Below are positions 50,326 through 61,500 of a stretch of 64,000 bases of DNA, one piece after another. This DNA comes from Actinophytocola glycyrrhizae (GTDB taxonomy: Bacteria; Actinomycetota; Actinomycetes; Mycobacteriales; Pseudonocardiaceae). Positions within the stretch are counted from its first letter, which is position 1, and every line of letters starts with the position of its first letter. The stretch is taken from positions 682,001 through 746,000 of the forward strand of contig NZ_JBHSIS010000003.1 of NCBI RefSeq assembly GCF_042653545.1, given 5' to 3'. Position numbers and translations under genes: made by a program. The notes beneath the pieces were generated by a model. It had not been told where the DNA came from. It did no database searches and worked only from the letters and a program-made list of their open reading frames with translations.

Positions 50326-51276
50326 ATGCGCGTGGCGCTGTTCGGGTACCAGACCTGGGGGCATCGCACACTGGAGGCGTTGCTCGGGTCGGAGCACGAG
50401 GTGGTGCTCGCGGTGACGCACCCGGCGAGCGACCACGCCTACGAGTCGATCTGGAACGACTCGGTCGCGGATCTCGCCGCGGCACACGGGGTTCCGGTCG
50501 TGGTGGGCAACCGGCCGGACGACGAGGTCGTGCGTGCGCTGAAGGACGCGGCGCCCGACATCATCGTCGCGAACAACTGGCGCACCTGGATCCCGCCGCA
50601 CATCTTCAACTTCCCGCCGAAGGGGACGCTGAACGTCCACGACTCGCTGCTGCCCGCCTACGCGGGGTTCGCGCCGGTGATCTGGGCGCTCATCAACGGC
50701 GAGTCCGAGGTCGGTGTGACCGCGCACATGATGGACGACAACCTGGACGCGGGCGACATCGTGCTGCAGCGGTCGGTCCCGGTCGGACCCGAGGACACGG
50801 CGACGGACCTCTTCAACAAGACGGTCGACCTGATCGCACCGATCGTCGTCGACGCGCTCGCCAAGATCGACCGCGGCGACACGGACTTCGTGAAGCAGGA
50901 CCCGTCGAAGGCGTCGTTCTTCCACAAGCGGTCCATCGAGGACAGCCGCATCGACTGGACGTGGTCGGCGGCGGAGCTGGAGCGGTTCGTGCGCGCGCAG
51001 TCCGACCCGTACCCGAACGCCTTCACCTACCACGGATCCACCCGCCTGCGAATCCTGTCGGCGGCGGTGTCGACCGGCCGGTACGGCGGCACCCCGGGCC
51101 GGATCTTCATCAAGGAGGGCGACGGCGTGGTGATCGTCGCGGGCGCCGACGCGCGTTACGGCCGCAACCACGGCCTCCTGCTGCGCCGCGTCCGCCTCGA
51201 CGACGGCACGGAACTGGCGGCGACGGAGTACTTCCGCACGATGGGCGGCTACCTGCGCCAAACCCCGACCCCCTGA
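50326..51276 (+). CDS. N-formyltransferase for hydroxyornithine (Fmt-like)
   Basis: 316 aa from ATG 50326. It has the methionyl-tRNA-formyltransferase fold: MRVALFGYQTWGHRTLEALL, VHDSLLPAYAGFAPVIWALINGE (Asn-x-His catalytic region) and MMDDNLDAGDIVLQ. The DxxxAxRDP-like C-terminal region (DSRIDWTWSAAELERFVRAQSDPYPNAFTY) also fits. The context (ornithine hydroxylase, NRPS, iron box) marks it as the siderophore type that formylates N5-hydroxyornithine, like CchA in coelichelin synthesis. That specificity is inferred. Confidence 0.9.
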   Translation: MRVALFGYQTWGHRTLEALLGSEHEVVLAVTHPASDHAYESIWNDSVADLAAAHGVPVVVGNRPDDEVVRALKDAAPDIIVANNWRTWIPPHIFNFPPKGTLNVHDSLLPAYAGFAPVIWALINGESEVGVTAHMMDDNLDAGDIVLQRSVPVGPEDTATDLFNKTVDLIAPIVVDALAKIDRGDTDFVKQDPSKASFFHKRSIEDSRIDWTWSAAELERFVRAQSDPYPNAFTYHGSTRLRILSAAVSTGRYGGTPGRIFIKEGDGVVIVAGADARYGRNHGLLLRRVRLDDGTELAATEYFRTMGGYLRQTPTP

Positions 51277-51287
51277 CCCACCGAATG

Positions 51288-51345
51288 CCGTGAAAGGGCC
51301 GTTCAGGGCGCTGAGCGTCCTGAACGCGCCTTTCAGGGCATTGGC
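51288..51345. repeat. Palindromic module pair between formyltransferase and mbtH
   Basis: Modules begin at 51291 (TGAAAGGGCCGTTCA) and 51321 (TGAACGCGCCTTTCA), 30 bp apart, forming an imperfect hairpin with arms of about 27 nt. It lies 12 nt after one stop and 21 nt before the other, between convergent genes. It is probably the bidirectional terminator of the siderophore transcripts. Confidence 0.7.
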
Positions 51346-51366
51346 CGTCCGGCGAGGCCACGAATG

Positions 51367-51573
51367 TCAGCCCATCCGCTCCCGAAGGGACCTGGGCCGC
51401 AGGTCGGTCCAGTGTTCCTCCACGTAAGCGACACAGGCCGCCCGCGTGTCCTCGCCGAAAGCGACGCGCCAGCCGGCCGGGACCTCGGCGAACGAAGGCC
51501 ACAGCGAGTGCTGGTCCTCGTCGTTGACCAGCACGAGGTAGGTGCCGTCCTCGTCCTCGAACGGGTTCGTCAT
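51367..51573 (-). CDS. mbtH: MbtH-like protein
   Basis: 68 aa from ATG 51573, overlapping the NRPS stop (ATGA). All family landmarks are present: MTNPFEDEDG, LVNDEDQHSLWPSFAEVPAGW, the Cys-x3-Tyr pair and HWTDLRPRSLRERM. MbtH proteins bind and activate NRPS adenylation domains. Translational coupling at the end of the synthetase gene supports a dedicated partner. Confidence 0.97.
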   Translation of the reverse strand: MTNPFEDEDGTYLVLVNDEDQHSLWPSFAEVPAGWRVAFGEDTRAACVAYVEEHWTDLRPRSLRERMG

Positions 51574-52545
51574 CGGGTGTGCTCCTCCAGGATCGTCAGC
51601 AGGGTGTCGGCCATCGACCGCGCGGCGGCCCGCGAGTGGGTCGCGGTGCGGTGGTGCAGGTAGCAGTGGACCGGTTGCCCGGCAGGCGGTTCGTAGAACG
51701 CGAACGTCAGGTCCGATGCCGACGTGCCGGTCGGCACCGCCTCGATGTCCGTCGTCGCGAGGGTCGCCTGCTCGTGGTGGATCAGCATCACACTGGGCGC
51801 GGTGCCCGCCAGTTCCGAGTAGGGCAGGTCCTGGTTGTCCAGTGCGTCCAGGTTGTGCTCGCGGATCTCGGACAGGGTCTCGGCGAACGACGGGAGGGCG
51901 CGGGTGCGTAGTACGACGGTGTTGAAGAAGCAGCCGACCAGGTTGGTGAGCTGGTCGTCGCCTCGCCCGGCGACCAGCGTGCCGATCGGGACCTCGCCGC
52001 CCAGCAGTGTCGCCAGGGCCGCCTGCAGGACCATGAACATGCTCGTGCCCGTGCGGTTCGCGAGCGCGTCGATCGCCGCGTGCAGCTCGGGGGACAGGGT
52101 CAGCGCGACGAAGTCGGCGGCCGGGTCGGTGGACTTCGTCGTCCAGTCCACACCGGACAGACGGTGCTGCCAGAAGGCCGACTGGCGGTCACGCACCGAG
52201 GCCAGCAGCTCCGCCGACCACGCCGCGTAGTCCGAGTACGTCACCGGCAGCGGCTCCCAGTCCGGGGCAGCGCCGCGGACGCGGGCCGTGTACGCCGTGT
52301 GCAGGTCGCGGAACAGCGGCACCACCGACCACTCGTCCACCGCCGCGTAGCTCATGCGCAGCGTCAGGTGCTCGGCCCACTCGGCACGGAAACCAGGGCC
52401 CCGCAACGGTTCGTGCCGCGCCACCACGTCGTCGACGGCCGCTGACAGGGCGGCACGGTCCGGCCAGCGGATCGTGAACACGTGGTCGTCGCCGGGGCGG
52501 TCGAGCCACTGTTCCTGCACCGGCGCCGTCAGGCCGGAAAGGCCC
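51570..52545 (-). other. NRPS: terminal degenerate condensation domain
   Basis: About 320 residues with C-domain layout (SYAAVDEWSVVPLFRDLHTAY, WEPLPVTYSDYAAWSAELL, GTLVAGRGDDQLTNLVGCFFNTVVLRT, DLPYSELAG). The catalytic HH is replaced by SY at about 52340. The N-terminal subdomain is shortened, since only ~65 residues lie between the carrier and this motif. Terminal C domains can release or cyclise hydroxamate peptides, but this one lacks the catalytic His. Confidence 0.8.
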
Positions 52546-55500
52546 CGCGGCACCAGCGCGGGGCGGGCGGCGGTGGCCGCGCCGAGCGTGGCGGCCAGCG
52601 CCACCACCGTCGGCGCGTCGAAGACGTCGCGGATCGTCACGTCCACGCCGAACACCGCGCGTACCCGGCCGACCAGCCGCATCGCCGCCATCGAGTGGCC
52701 GCCCAGCGCGAAGAAGTTGTCGTGCACGCCGACGGCAGGCAGGTCGAGCACGTCGGCGAACACCGCCGCCAGCCGCTCCTCGGCCGCCGTCGTCGGCCGG
52801 TCGTCGCCGACCAGCGCGGCCCAGTCCACCGGCGGCAGCGCCCGCCGGTCCAGCTTTCCGTTGGGCGTCAACGGGAGCGGGCCGTCCAGTGCGACGATCG
52901 CCGACGGGACCATGTGTTCGGGCAGGAACCGCGCGGCGTGCGCCCGCAGGTCCGGCACCTCCTCGCCGGCGCGCGACACGACGTAACCGGCCAGGCGGCC
53001 GCTGTCCGCCACCACCGCCGCCTGCCGGACCGCGTCGTGACCGGACAGCACGGCCTCGATCTCACCGAGCTCGATGCGGAACCCGCGGATCTTCACCTGG
53101 TCGTCGACCCGGCCGAAGAAGTCCAGGTTGCCGTCGCGCCGCCACCGCGCGCGGTCGCCGGTGCGGTACATGCGGGTGCCCGGCGGCCCGAACGGGCACG
53201 CCACGAACCGTTCCGCCGTCAGCGCCGACCGGTTCAGGTAGCCGAGCGCCAGGCCGCGGCCCGTCACGTACAGCTCGCCGACCACGCCGGGCGGCACCGG
53301 CCGCAGCGTCTCGTCCAGCACGTACACCCGCGTGTTCGGGTCCGGCACGCCGATCGGCACCGCACCCGGCCAGTCCGGCGCCGCCGGCCACAGCGTCGAG
53401 TTCACCGTCGCCTCGGTCAGCCCGTACGCGGCCAGCACGTTCAGCCTGCCCGCGAACCGGGCGATCAGGTCCGGCGGCACGGTTTCCGTGCCGACCAGGA
53501 TCGTCGCGCCCGCTGGCAGTTCGCAGCCCTCCGGCAGCGCCGACACCAGGGACGGCGGCAGGATCAGGTGCGTGATCCGTTGTGCGGCGAGGAAGTCCGT
53601 CAGCTCGCGCCCCGCGGTGCGGACCTCGTCCGGTGCGATCACCAGCGTGCCGCCCACGCACACGGCCATTGTCAGCTCGAACACCGCGACGTCGAAGCCC
53701 ACCGACGCGTACTGCAGCACCCGGCTGTCGGTGCGCAGCCCCATCCGGTCGATCGCGGTCGCCGCGAGGCTCGCGATGCCGTCGTGCGGCACCAGCACGC
53801 CCTTCGGCCTGCCGGTGGAGCCGGACGTGTAGATCACGTACGCCGTGGTGTCCGAACCGAACGGCACGGTCGCCAGCGGGCTGCCGTCGGCGGGCACCAC
53901 GTCCGGGGCGTCGAGCAGGATCACCTCGGACTCGGGGACCTTGCCGCTCACCGACTCGGTCGCCAGCACGAGCCGGGCGGCCGCGTCGTCCAGCATGTAG
54001 GCGAGCCGGTCCGCGGGGTGGGACAGGTCCAGCGGAAGGTACGCGGCGCCCAGCTTCACGACCGCCAGCACCGCCGCCACCATCTCCGCCGACCTCGGCA
54101 CGGCCAGCGCCACGACGTCGCCCTGGCCGACACCGCGGGCCAGCAGCAGCCGCGCGAGCTGGTTGGACCGCGTGTCGAGCTGCGCGTACGTCCAGGTCAC
54201 CGACTCGTCGACCACCGCGTCCGCGTCCGGTTTCTCCGCGACACAACGGGCGAACAGCTCCGGCATGGTCAGCTCCGGCACCACGCGGTCGGTGGCGTTG
54301 AAGCCCTCGACCACCTGCCGCCGCTCGGCGTCGGTGAGCAGGTCGACGCTGTCGAGCCGCGCCGCCGGGTCGGTCGTCACCGCCGCCAGCAGCGCCGTGA
54401 GCCGCTCTCCCAGCAGCGCCACGGTTTCCGCGTCGAACAGGTCGGTCGCGTACTCCAGGTGGCAGTCGAGCCTGCCGGTGCCGCCATGTTCGGCGAAGCC
54501 AAAGACGAGGTCGAACTTCGCGGTGGTCATGCGGAACGGCACCGGCTCGACCACGAGGTCCGGCAGGTCGAGCCAGTCCGTTCCGGTGTGGTAGCCGACC
54601 ATGACCTGGAACAACGGGTTCCTGGCGACCGAACGGGCCGGGTTGACCCGTTCCACCACCGCCTCGAACGGCACGTCAGCGTGCGAGAACGCGGCCAGGT
54701 CGGTGTCCCGCACCTGGTCGACCAGCTCGGCGAACGTGGTCGCCCCGGTCACCGGCGTCCGCAGCACCAGCGTGTTCACGAAGAACCCGACGAGGTCCTC
54801 GAGCGCGTCGTCGACGCGGCCCGCGATCGGCGCGCCGAGCGGGATGTCCTGGCCCGCGCCCATGCGGTGCAGCAGGGCGGCGACGGCCGCGTGCAGCAGC
54901 ATGAACATGCTCGCGCCCGTCCGCGCCGACAGCTCCCGCAGCGCGGCGGCCGTCGCCGCCGGGACCGTCAGCACCTCCTCCGCGCCGCGGAACGTCGGCC
55001 GCGCCGGGCGGGGCCGGTCCGCCGGCAGCTCCAGCTCCTGCGGCGCGCCGTCGAGCGTGCGCTGCCAGTAGCCGAGCTGATCGTCCGCGACGTCGTCGAG
55101 CAGGTCCCGTTGCCACAGCGTGTAGTCCGCGTACTGCACCGGCAGCGGCGCCCAGTCCGGCGCGCGGCCGTGCCGCCGCGCCTCGTAGGCCGTGGTCAGG
55201 TCCCGCAGGAACGGCCGGTCGGACCACTCGTCGGTCGTGATGTGGTGCAGCAGCACGACGATGACGTGCTCCACATCGGACACCCGCGCGATCGTCACGC
55301 GCAGCGGCAGCTCGGTAGCGAGGTCGAACGGCCGGTCGACCGCGTCCTGCACGGTGTCCGCGGTGTACTCGACGACCTCGACCGGCGGCGTCGCCTGGTC
55401 GAGGACCCGTTGGAACGGCTGCCCTTCGCGCTCGCCGAACACCGTGCGCAGCGCCTCGTGCCTGGCCACGACGTCGCCGAACGCGGCGGTCCACGCGCCG

Positions 55501-58500
55501 AGGTCGAGCGGGCCACGCAGCCGGAACACCAGCGGGAAGTTGTACGCCGCCGATGTGCCCTCCAGCTGCTGGATCACCCACAACCGTTGCTGTGCGTGGG
55601 AAAGCGGCAGCTCGTCCGGCCGCTCCACCGGACGCAGCGGCGGGCGGGAAGCACCCGACGCACCCGCGATCCGTGCGGCCAGCTCGGCGACCGTCGGCGC
55701 CTCGAACAGGTCACGAATCGACAAGTCGACGTCCAGTGCGGACCGGGCGCGGCTGACCAGCCTGGTCGCGAGCAGCGAATGCCCGCCCAGCTCGAAGAAG
55801 CTGTCACCGACGCCGACCGAGGGCACGCCGAGTACGTCCGCGAACAGCGCGCACAGGGCCACCTCGGCCGGGGTGGTCGGCGCGCGGTGCGCGGTCGCCG
55901 GGAGGTCCGGCGCGGGCAGCGCCTTGACGTCCAGCTTGCCGTTCACGGTCAGCGGCAGGTGGTCCACCGCCGTTATCGCGGCCGGGACCATGTAGTCGGG
56001 CAGCAGCCGCTTCAGGTGGTCGCGCAGGTCCGCGCGGCCGACGACGTAGGCCAGGAGCCGTTTCGTGGCACCGTGGTCGACCGCGACCACCGCGGCCTGC
56101 GTGACCTCCGGGTGGTCGTTCAGCGCGGCCTCGATCTCACCCAGCTCGACCCGGTAGCCGCGGATCTTCACCTGGTCGTCGGTGCGGCCGAGGAAGTCCA
56201 GGTTGCCGTCGGGTCGGCGGCGTACCAGGTCGCCGGTGCGGTACATGCGGTCGCCCGGCGCGCCGAACGGGTCGGCGACGAACCGCTCCGCCGTCAGCCC
56301 GGACCGCGCGTGGTAGCCGCGTGCCAGGCCGATGCCCGCGATGTACAGCTCACCTGGCGTGCCAGGCGGCACCGGCGCCAGCCGTGCGTCGAGCACGTAA
56401 CCCCTGGTGTTCCAGATCGGCTTGCCGACCACCGGCGTCGGGGAGTCCGAAGTGGACGCACCGAGGGTGTTGATCGTGTACTCGGTGGGGCCGTACAGGT
56501 TGTAGCCGTAGGTGCCGTCGGTGTCCCGCAGCCTGGTCCACACCGCGTCCGACACCGCCTCGCCACCCAGCAGGACCAGCGGCGGCACGTGCCCGTCCAG
56601 CAGACCTTCCTCGAACAGCAGTTGCGCGTACGTCGGGGTCACGTTCACCACGTCGATGCGGTGCCGTTCGCAGTAGGCGACCAGGGCCGCCGCGTCGCGG
56701 CGCAGCTCCTCGTCGCACACGTGCACCTCGTGGCCCTCGACGAGCCACAGCAGCTCCTCCCACGACATGTCGAACGCGAACGACACCGTGTGCGCGATCC
56801 GCAGCCGCCGCCCCGCACCCGCCACCGTCGGGTCGAAGATCTCCGCGCGGTGGTTGAGCTGCATGTTCGTCAGCCCGCGGTACGGGGTGACCACGCCCTT
56901 CGGCTTGCCGGTCGACCCGGACGTGTAGATCACGTACGCCGGGTGCTCCAGCCTGCCGGGCAGCCCGTGCGCGAACAGCGGCCGCTCCGCGTCGCCGATC
57001 TCGTGGTCCGGGGTGGTGTCCAGCTCGGCCCGGATCTCCGGGTCGTCGAGCAGCACCGCACCGCCCGACAACGCCGGGTCCACCGTGGACATCGAGAGCA
57101 GGCAGACCGGTCCGGTGTCCTCGACCATGAGCCGCAGCCGGTCCACCGGGTGGTCCAGGTCCAGCGGCAGGTACGCGGCACCCGTGCGCAGCACGGCGAA
57201 CAGCGCGACCACCATCTCGATCGATCGCGGCAACGCCAGCGCCACCACGGTCTCCGGCATCGCGCCACGCGCGAGCAGGTGCCTGGCGAGCTGGTTGACC
57301 CGCCCGTCCAGCTCGGCGTAGGTGAGGGTCCGCTCGCCGAACACCAGTGCCGGCTCGGCGGGCACCAGCGCCGCCCGCTGCGCGAGCAGGTCGGCGATCG
57401 TGTCGTCGGGCACCGGGTGCTCGTTGCCCGACCACTCGGCGGCCAGCGTCCCGTGTTCGTCCGGCAGCAGGAGATCCAGCCGTCCGACCGGCGCGTGCGG
57501 CTCCCCGGCAAGCCGGTCCAGCAGGGTGGTGAACCGGTCGAGGTAGGTGCGTGCGGCGTCGTCGTCGAACACGTCCGGCCGGTACTCGAGCTTCACCAGC
57601 AACCGTTCGCCCGGCGTGACGACCAGCGTGAGCGGGTAGTGGGTGGCGTCGACGCCACCGGCCGGGGTCACGCCGAACCGGTCGGACAAGGCGGCGAACG
57701 CGTCGGCGTCGACGAAGTTCTGCAGCACGTACAGCGTGTCGAACAGCCGGGAGTGCCCGGACTCCTGCTGCAGCTCACCGAGTCCCAGGTACTCGTGCGG
57801 CATCAACGCGGTCCGCTGGTCCTGGATGCGGCGCACCAGCCGCGCGACCGTCTCGTGTGGATCGAGCGCGACCCGGACCGGCACGGTGTTGAGGAACAGG
57901 CCGAGTGTGCTCTCCACGTCCGGCACCTCGGTCGGCCTGCCCGCGACCGTCGTGCCGAACACGACGTCGTCGCGGCCCGTCGCGGCGGCCAGCACCAGCG
58001 CCCACGCCGCGTTGAGCAGCGCGTTGAGCGTCACCCCCGCTTCGCGGGCCGCGGCCAGCAGCCGGGCCCCGTCCACCTCGGTCTGGTGGCGGCGCGGGAT
58101 GGCCGGGCGCATGGCCTCCTCGGCACGACCGACGAGCGTCGGTTCCGCGAGCCCGGCAAGCGCGTCCCGCCACGCCCGCTTCGCCGCGTCCTTGTCCTGC
58201 CGGGCAAGCCAGTCGAGGTAGTCGCGGTACGAACCGGGGCGCGGCAGCCCTCGGTCGTCGCCGCCCCGTTCGTACAGCGACAGCAACTGCTCGGTGAACC
58301 GGCTCTGCGACCACCCGTCCCACAGGATCAGGTGGTGCATGGTGACGAGCCGGTCGGTGCCGTCCGGGAACCGGAAGACCTGCATGCGGCACAGCGGCGG
58401 CCGCGTGAGGTCGAACCGGACCGCGCGGTCGGCGGCCATCAACTCGGCGGCCTCCTCGCGGGTCGCGACCCCGTAGACCGTGATCGGCATCTCCGGTGCG

Positions 58501-61500
58501 ACCGCGATGACCTGACCGTCCCCGGTGAACCCGGCACGCAGGCTCGCGTTGCGGGCCAGCAGGGTCCGGCACGCGGCGCGGAGCCGGTCGAGGTCGATCC
58601 GCCGGTCGAGGTCCAGCGCGCTCTGGGCGGTGTAGACGTCGAGGTCGGCCGTGTCGTAGGTGGCGTGGAAGTACAGGCCCTCCTGCAGCGGGGACATCGG
58701 CCAGACCTCTTCGGACCGGGCGGTCAGCGCTTCGGTCCAGTGGGCGGCGATGGTGTGGACGTCGTCCTCGGTCAGGTCGTGGGTCCACGACCACGTGGCA
58801 CGCAGGCGCGGGCCCTCCGGGGTCTCCGCGCACACCGCGTTGAGCTCCAGGACGTGCGACATGCCCATGTCGGGGTCCGGCAGCAGTGTCGGCGCGTCGG
58901 GCACCGGCAGCCAGTCCTCGGTGCGGGCCGCGGGGAAGCGGCCGAAGTAGTTGAACAGCACCTGCGCGGGCGGCAGTTCCGCGAGCAGCGGCGCGGACTG
59001 CGGGTTGAGGTAACGCAGGATGCCGTACCCGAGGCCGTTGTCCTGCGCCTTGGCGAGCGCGGCACGGACGAGCCGCCGCTGTTCGGCCGGGGTGGCCGCG
59101 GCGGGAAGGCGGACGGGCTGGATGCTGGTGAACCAGCCGACCGTGCGGGACAGGTCGAGGTCACCCTCACGGCCGTGGCGTTCGACGTCGACCAGCAGGT
59201 CGCCGTCGCCGCGCCAGCGCGTGACCGCCGTGCGCAGCGCGGCCAGCAGCAGGTCGGTGCCGATGCCGTCCGGGGCGGGCAGGTCGACCACGTGCGTGCT
59301 CAGGTCGCGGACCCGGCCGGGCCGGGCGCCGGGTTTCAGCTCCGCGCCGGGGGCGAGGGTCGCGGTCCAGTGGGACAGTTCGGCGAGCCGGTGCGGTTCG
59401 TGCGCCTGCTCGGCGACGTGGCGGGCGAAGCCGCGCAGCGACGCGGCGACGGGGTCGAGCGGCCTGCCCTCCCACGCGGCGGCGAGATCCTCGAAAAGGA
59501 TCCGCCACGACACGCCGTCCACCACCAGGTGGTGCGCGACGATCAGCAGCCGGTTGTCGTCCTCCTGCCACACGAACCGCAGCATCCGGCCCGACTCGGG
59601 GTCGAGGTCGATCTCGTCGGGGTCCCTGGTGAGCCGCACGGTCACCGACGGCAGCGTTTCGAGCGACCACAGGTCCGGCGCGTGTCTCGTGAGCTTCTGG
59701 CGCAGCCCGTCGTGGTGGTCGACGACGGCCTGGAGCGTGCGCGTGAGCTGCTCCTCGGTCGCGCCTTCCGGGGTGCGGACGGCCATCGACAGCGTGAACC
59801 GGTCGATCGGGCCGCGGCGTTCCCGCAGGTGGTGCACGACTGGGAGCAGCGGCACCGTACCGACGCCCTCGGTGTCCGGTGTGGACCGTGCGGGGGTGGT
59901 GACGGTCGCCAGCGCTGCCGGGGTGCGGCGTTCGAAGACGTCCTTGGGGCTCAGGTCGAGCCCCGCCTTGCGGGCGTGCGAGGACACGGTGATCGACAGG
60001 ATGCTGTCGCCGCCGAGGGTGAAGAAGTCCTCGTCCGGGCCGACCCGGTCCAGCTTGAGGACGGTGGCGAAGATGTCGCACAGCGTCTGCTCGGCATTCG
60101 TGTCCGCCCGCCGCGTGGTGCGCGTGCGTCTCGGGAGCTTGTCGCGGTCGAGCTTTCCGTTGGCGGCGCGGGGAAGCACGTCGAGTGCGATGACCTCGTC
60201 GGGCACCATCGCCGGGGGCAGCGCGCGCCTCAGTGCCGTGTGGACGGCCGCGGGGTCGGCGGTGACGACGTAGGCGAACAGGCGGGTGCCGGGCCCGTCG
60301 GTGTCGACGACGACGGCCGCGTCGCCGTGCTCGCGCAGGTGCGCCTCGACCTCGCCGAGCTCGACCCGGTTGCCCCGGATCTTGACCTGCTGGTCGGCGC
60401 GGCCGAGGTAGGTCAGCGTGTCGCCGTCGCGGCGGACGAGGTCGCCGGTGCGGTACATGCGTTCCCCCGGCCGGTACGGGTTCGCGACGAACCGGGCCGA
60501 GGTGGTGGCCGGCCGGTGCAGGTAGCCGAGCGCGAGCTGCGGTCCCGCCAGGTACAGCTCACCCGTGGTCGCGGGCTTGAGGTAGCGGTCGAGCACGTAC
60601 GCCGTGGTGTTCGCGACCGGCCGCCCGATCGGGACCGGGCCGGTGGTCTCCTTCGCGGGCCACGCCGTGACCTGGACGGCCGTTTCCGTTGGCCCGTAGA
60701 CGTTGTACAGCTCGGTGCCGGTGGCCTCCCGCCACCGGGTGGCCAGCTCACCGGTCATCGCCTCGCCGCCACCGAACACCCGCCGCAGCGACCGCAAGGA
60801 GTCCACATCGGACGCCAGGAGCGCGGCCAGCATGGGGGACACCGACATCAGCGTGGTGACGCGGTGCTCGCGGATCGTGGCGACGAGTGCCTCGGCGTCG
60901 CGGTGGTCGTCGGCGACCACGACCGTCGCGCCGCTGGTGAGCGGCCACAGGACCGTGACGAGCGACGGGTCGAAGCTGGGGGAGATCTGGTGCAGCATCC
61001 GGTCCTGCCCGTCGAGCGGGAAGGTGGCGCGCAGCCAGGTGAGCTGGTTGACCAGCGCGGCGTGGGTGACGAGCACGCCCTTCGGCCTGCCGGTCGAGCC
61101 CGAGGTGTAGATCAGGTAGGCGGGGCCGGGCCCGGGGCGCGTCGCGGTGATCTCACGGGTGCGTGCGGCGCGGACGTCGGCGGCGGTGAGGACGGTACTG
61201 GCGCCGGAGTCCTCGCGGAAGAACCGGCGGCGCCGCTCCGGGTACTCGGGATCGACCGGGAGGTGGACCGCGCCCGCCTTCAGCACGCCGAGCAGGCCGA
61301 CGACCTGCTCGACGGAACGGGCGATCTCGACGGCGACCACGCTGCCCTCGGCCAGACCGCTCGCGACCTGGCTCGACCACGTGTCCAGCTCGGCGTAGGT
61401 GAGCCGGTGCCCGCCCGCGATCACGGCCGTGGCGTCCGGGGTGGCGGCGGCGTGCCGGGTGAACGCGTCGGTGATGGTGCCGTCCTCGACCGGCAGCGCG

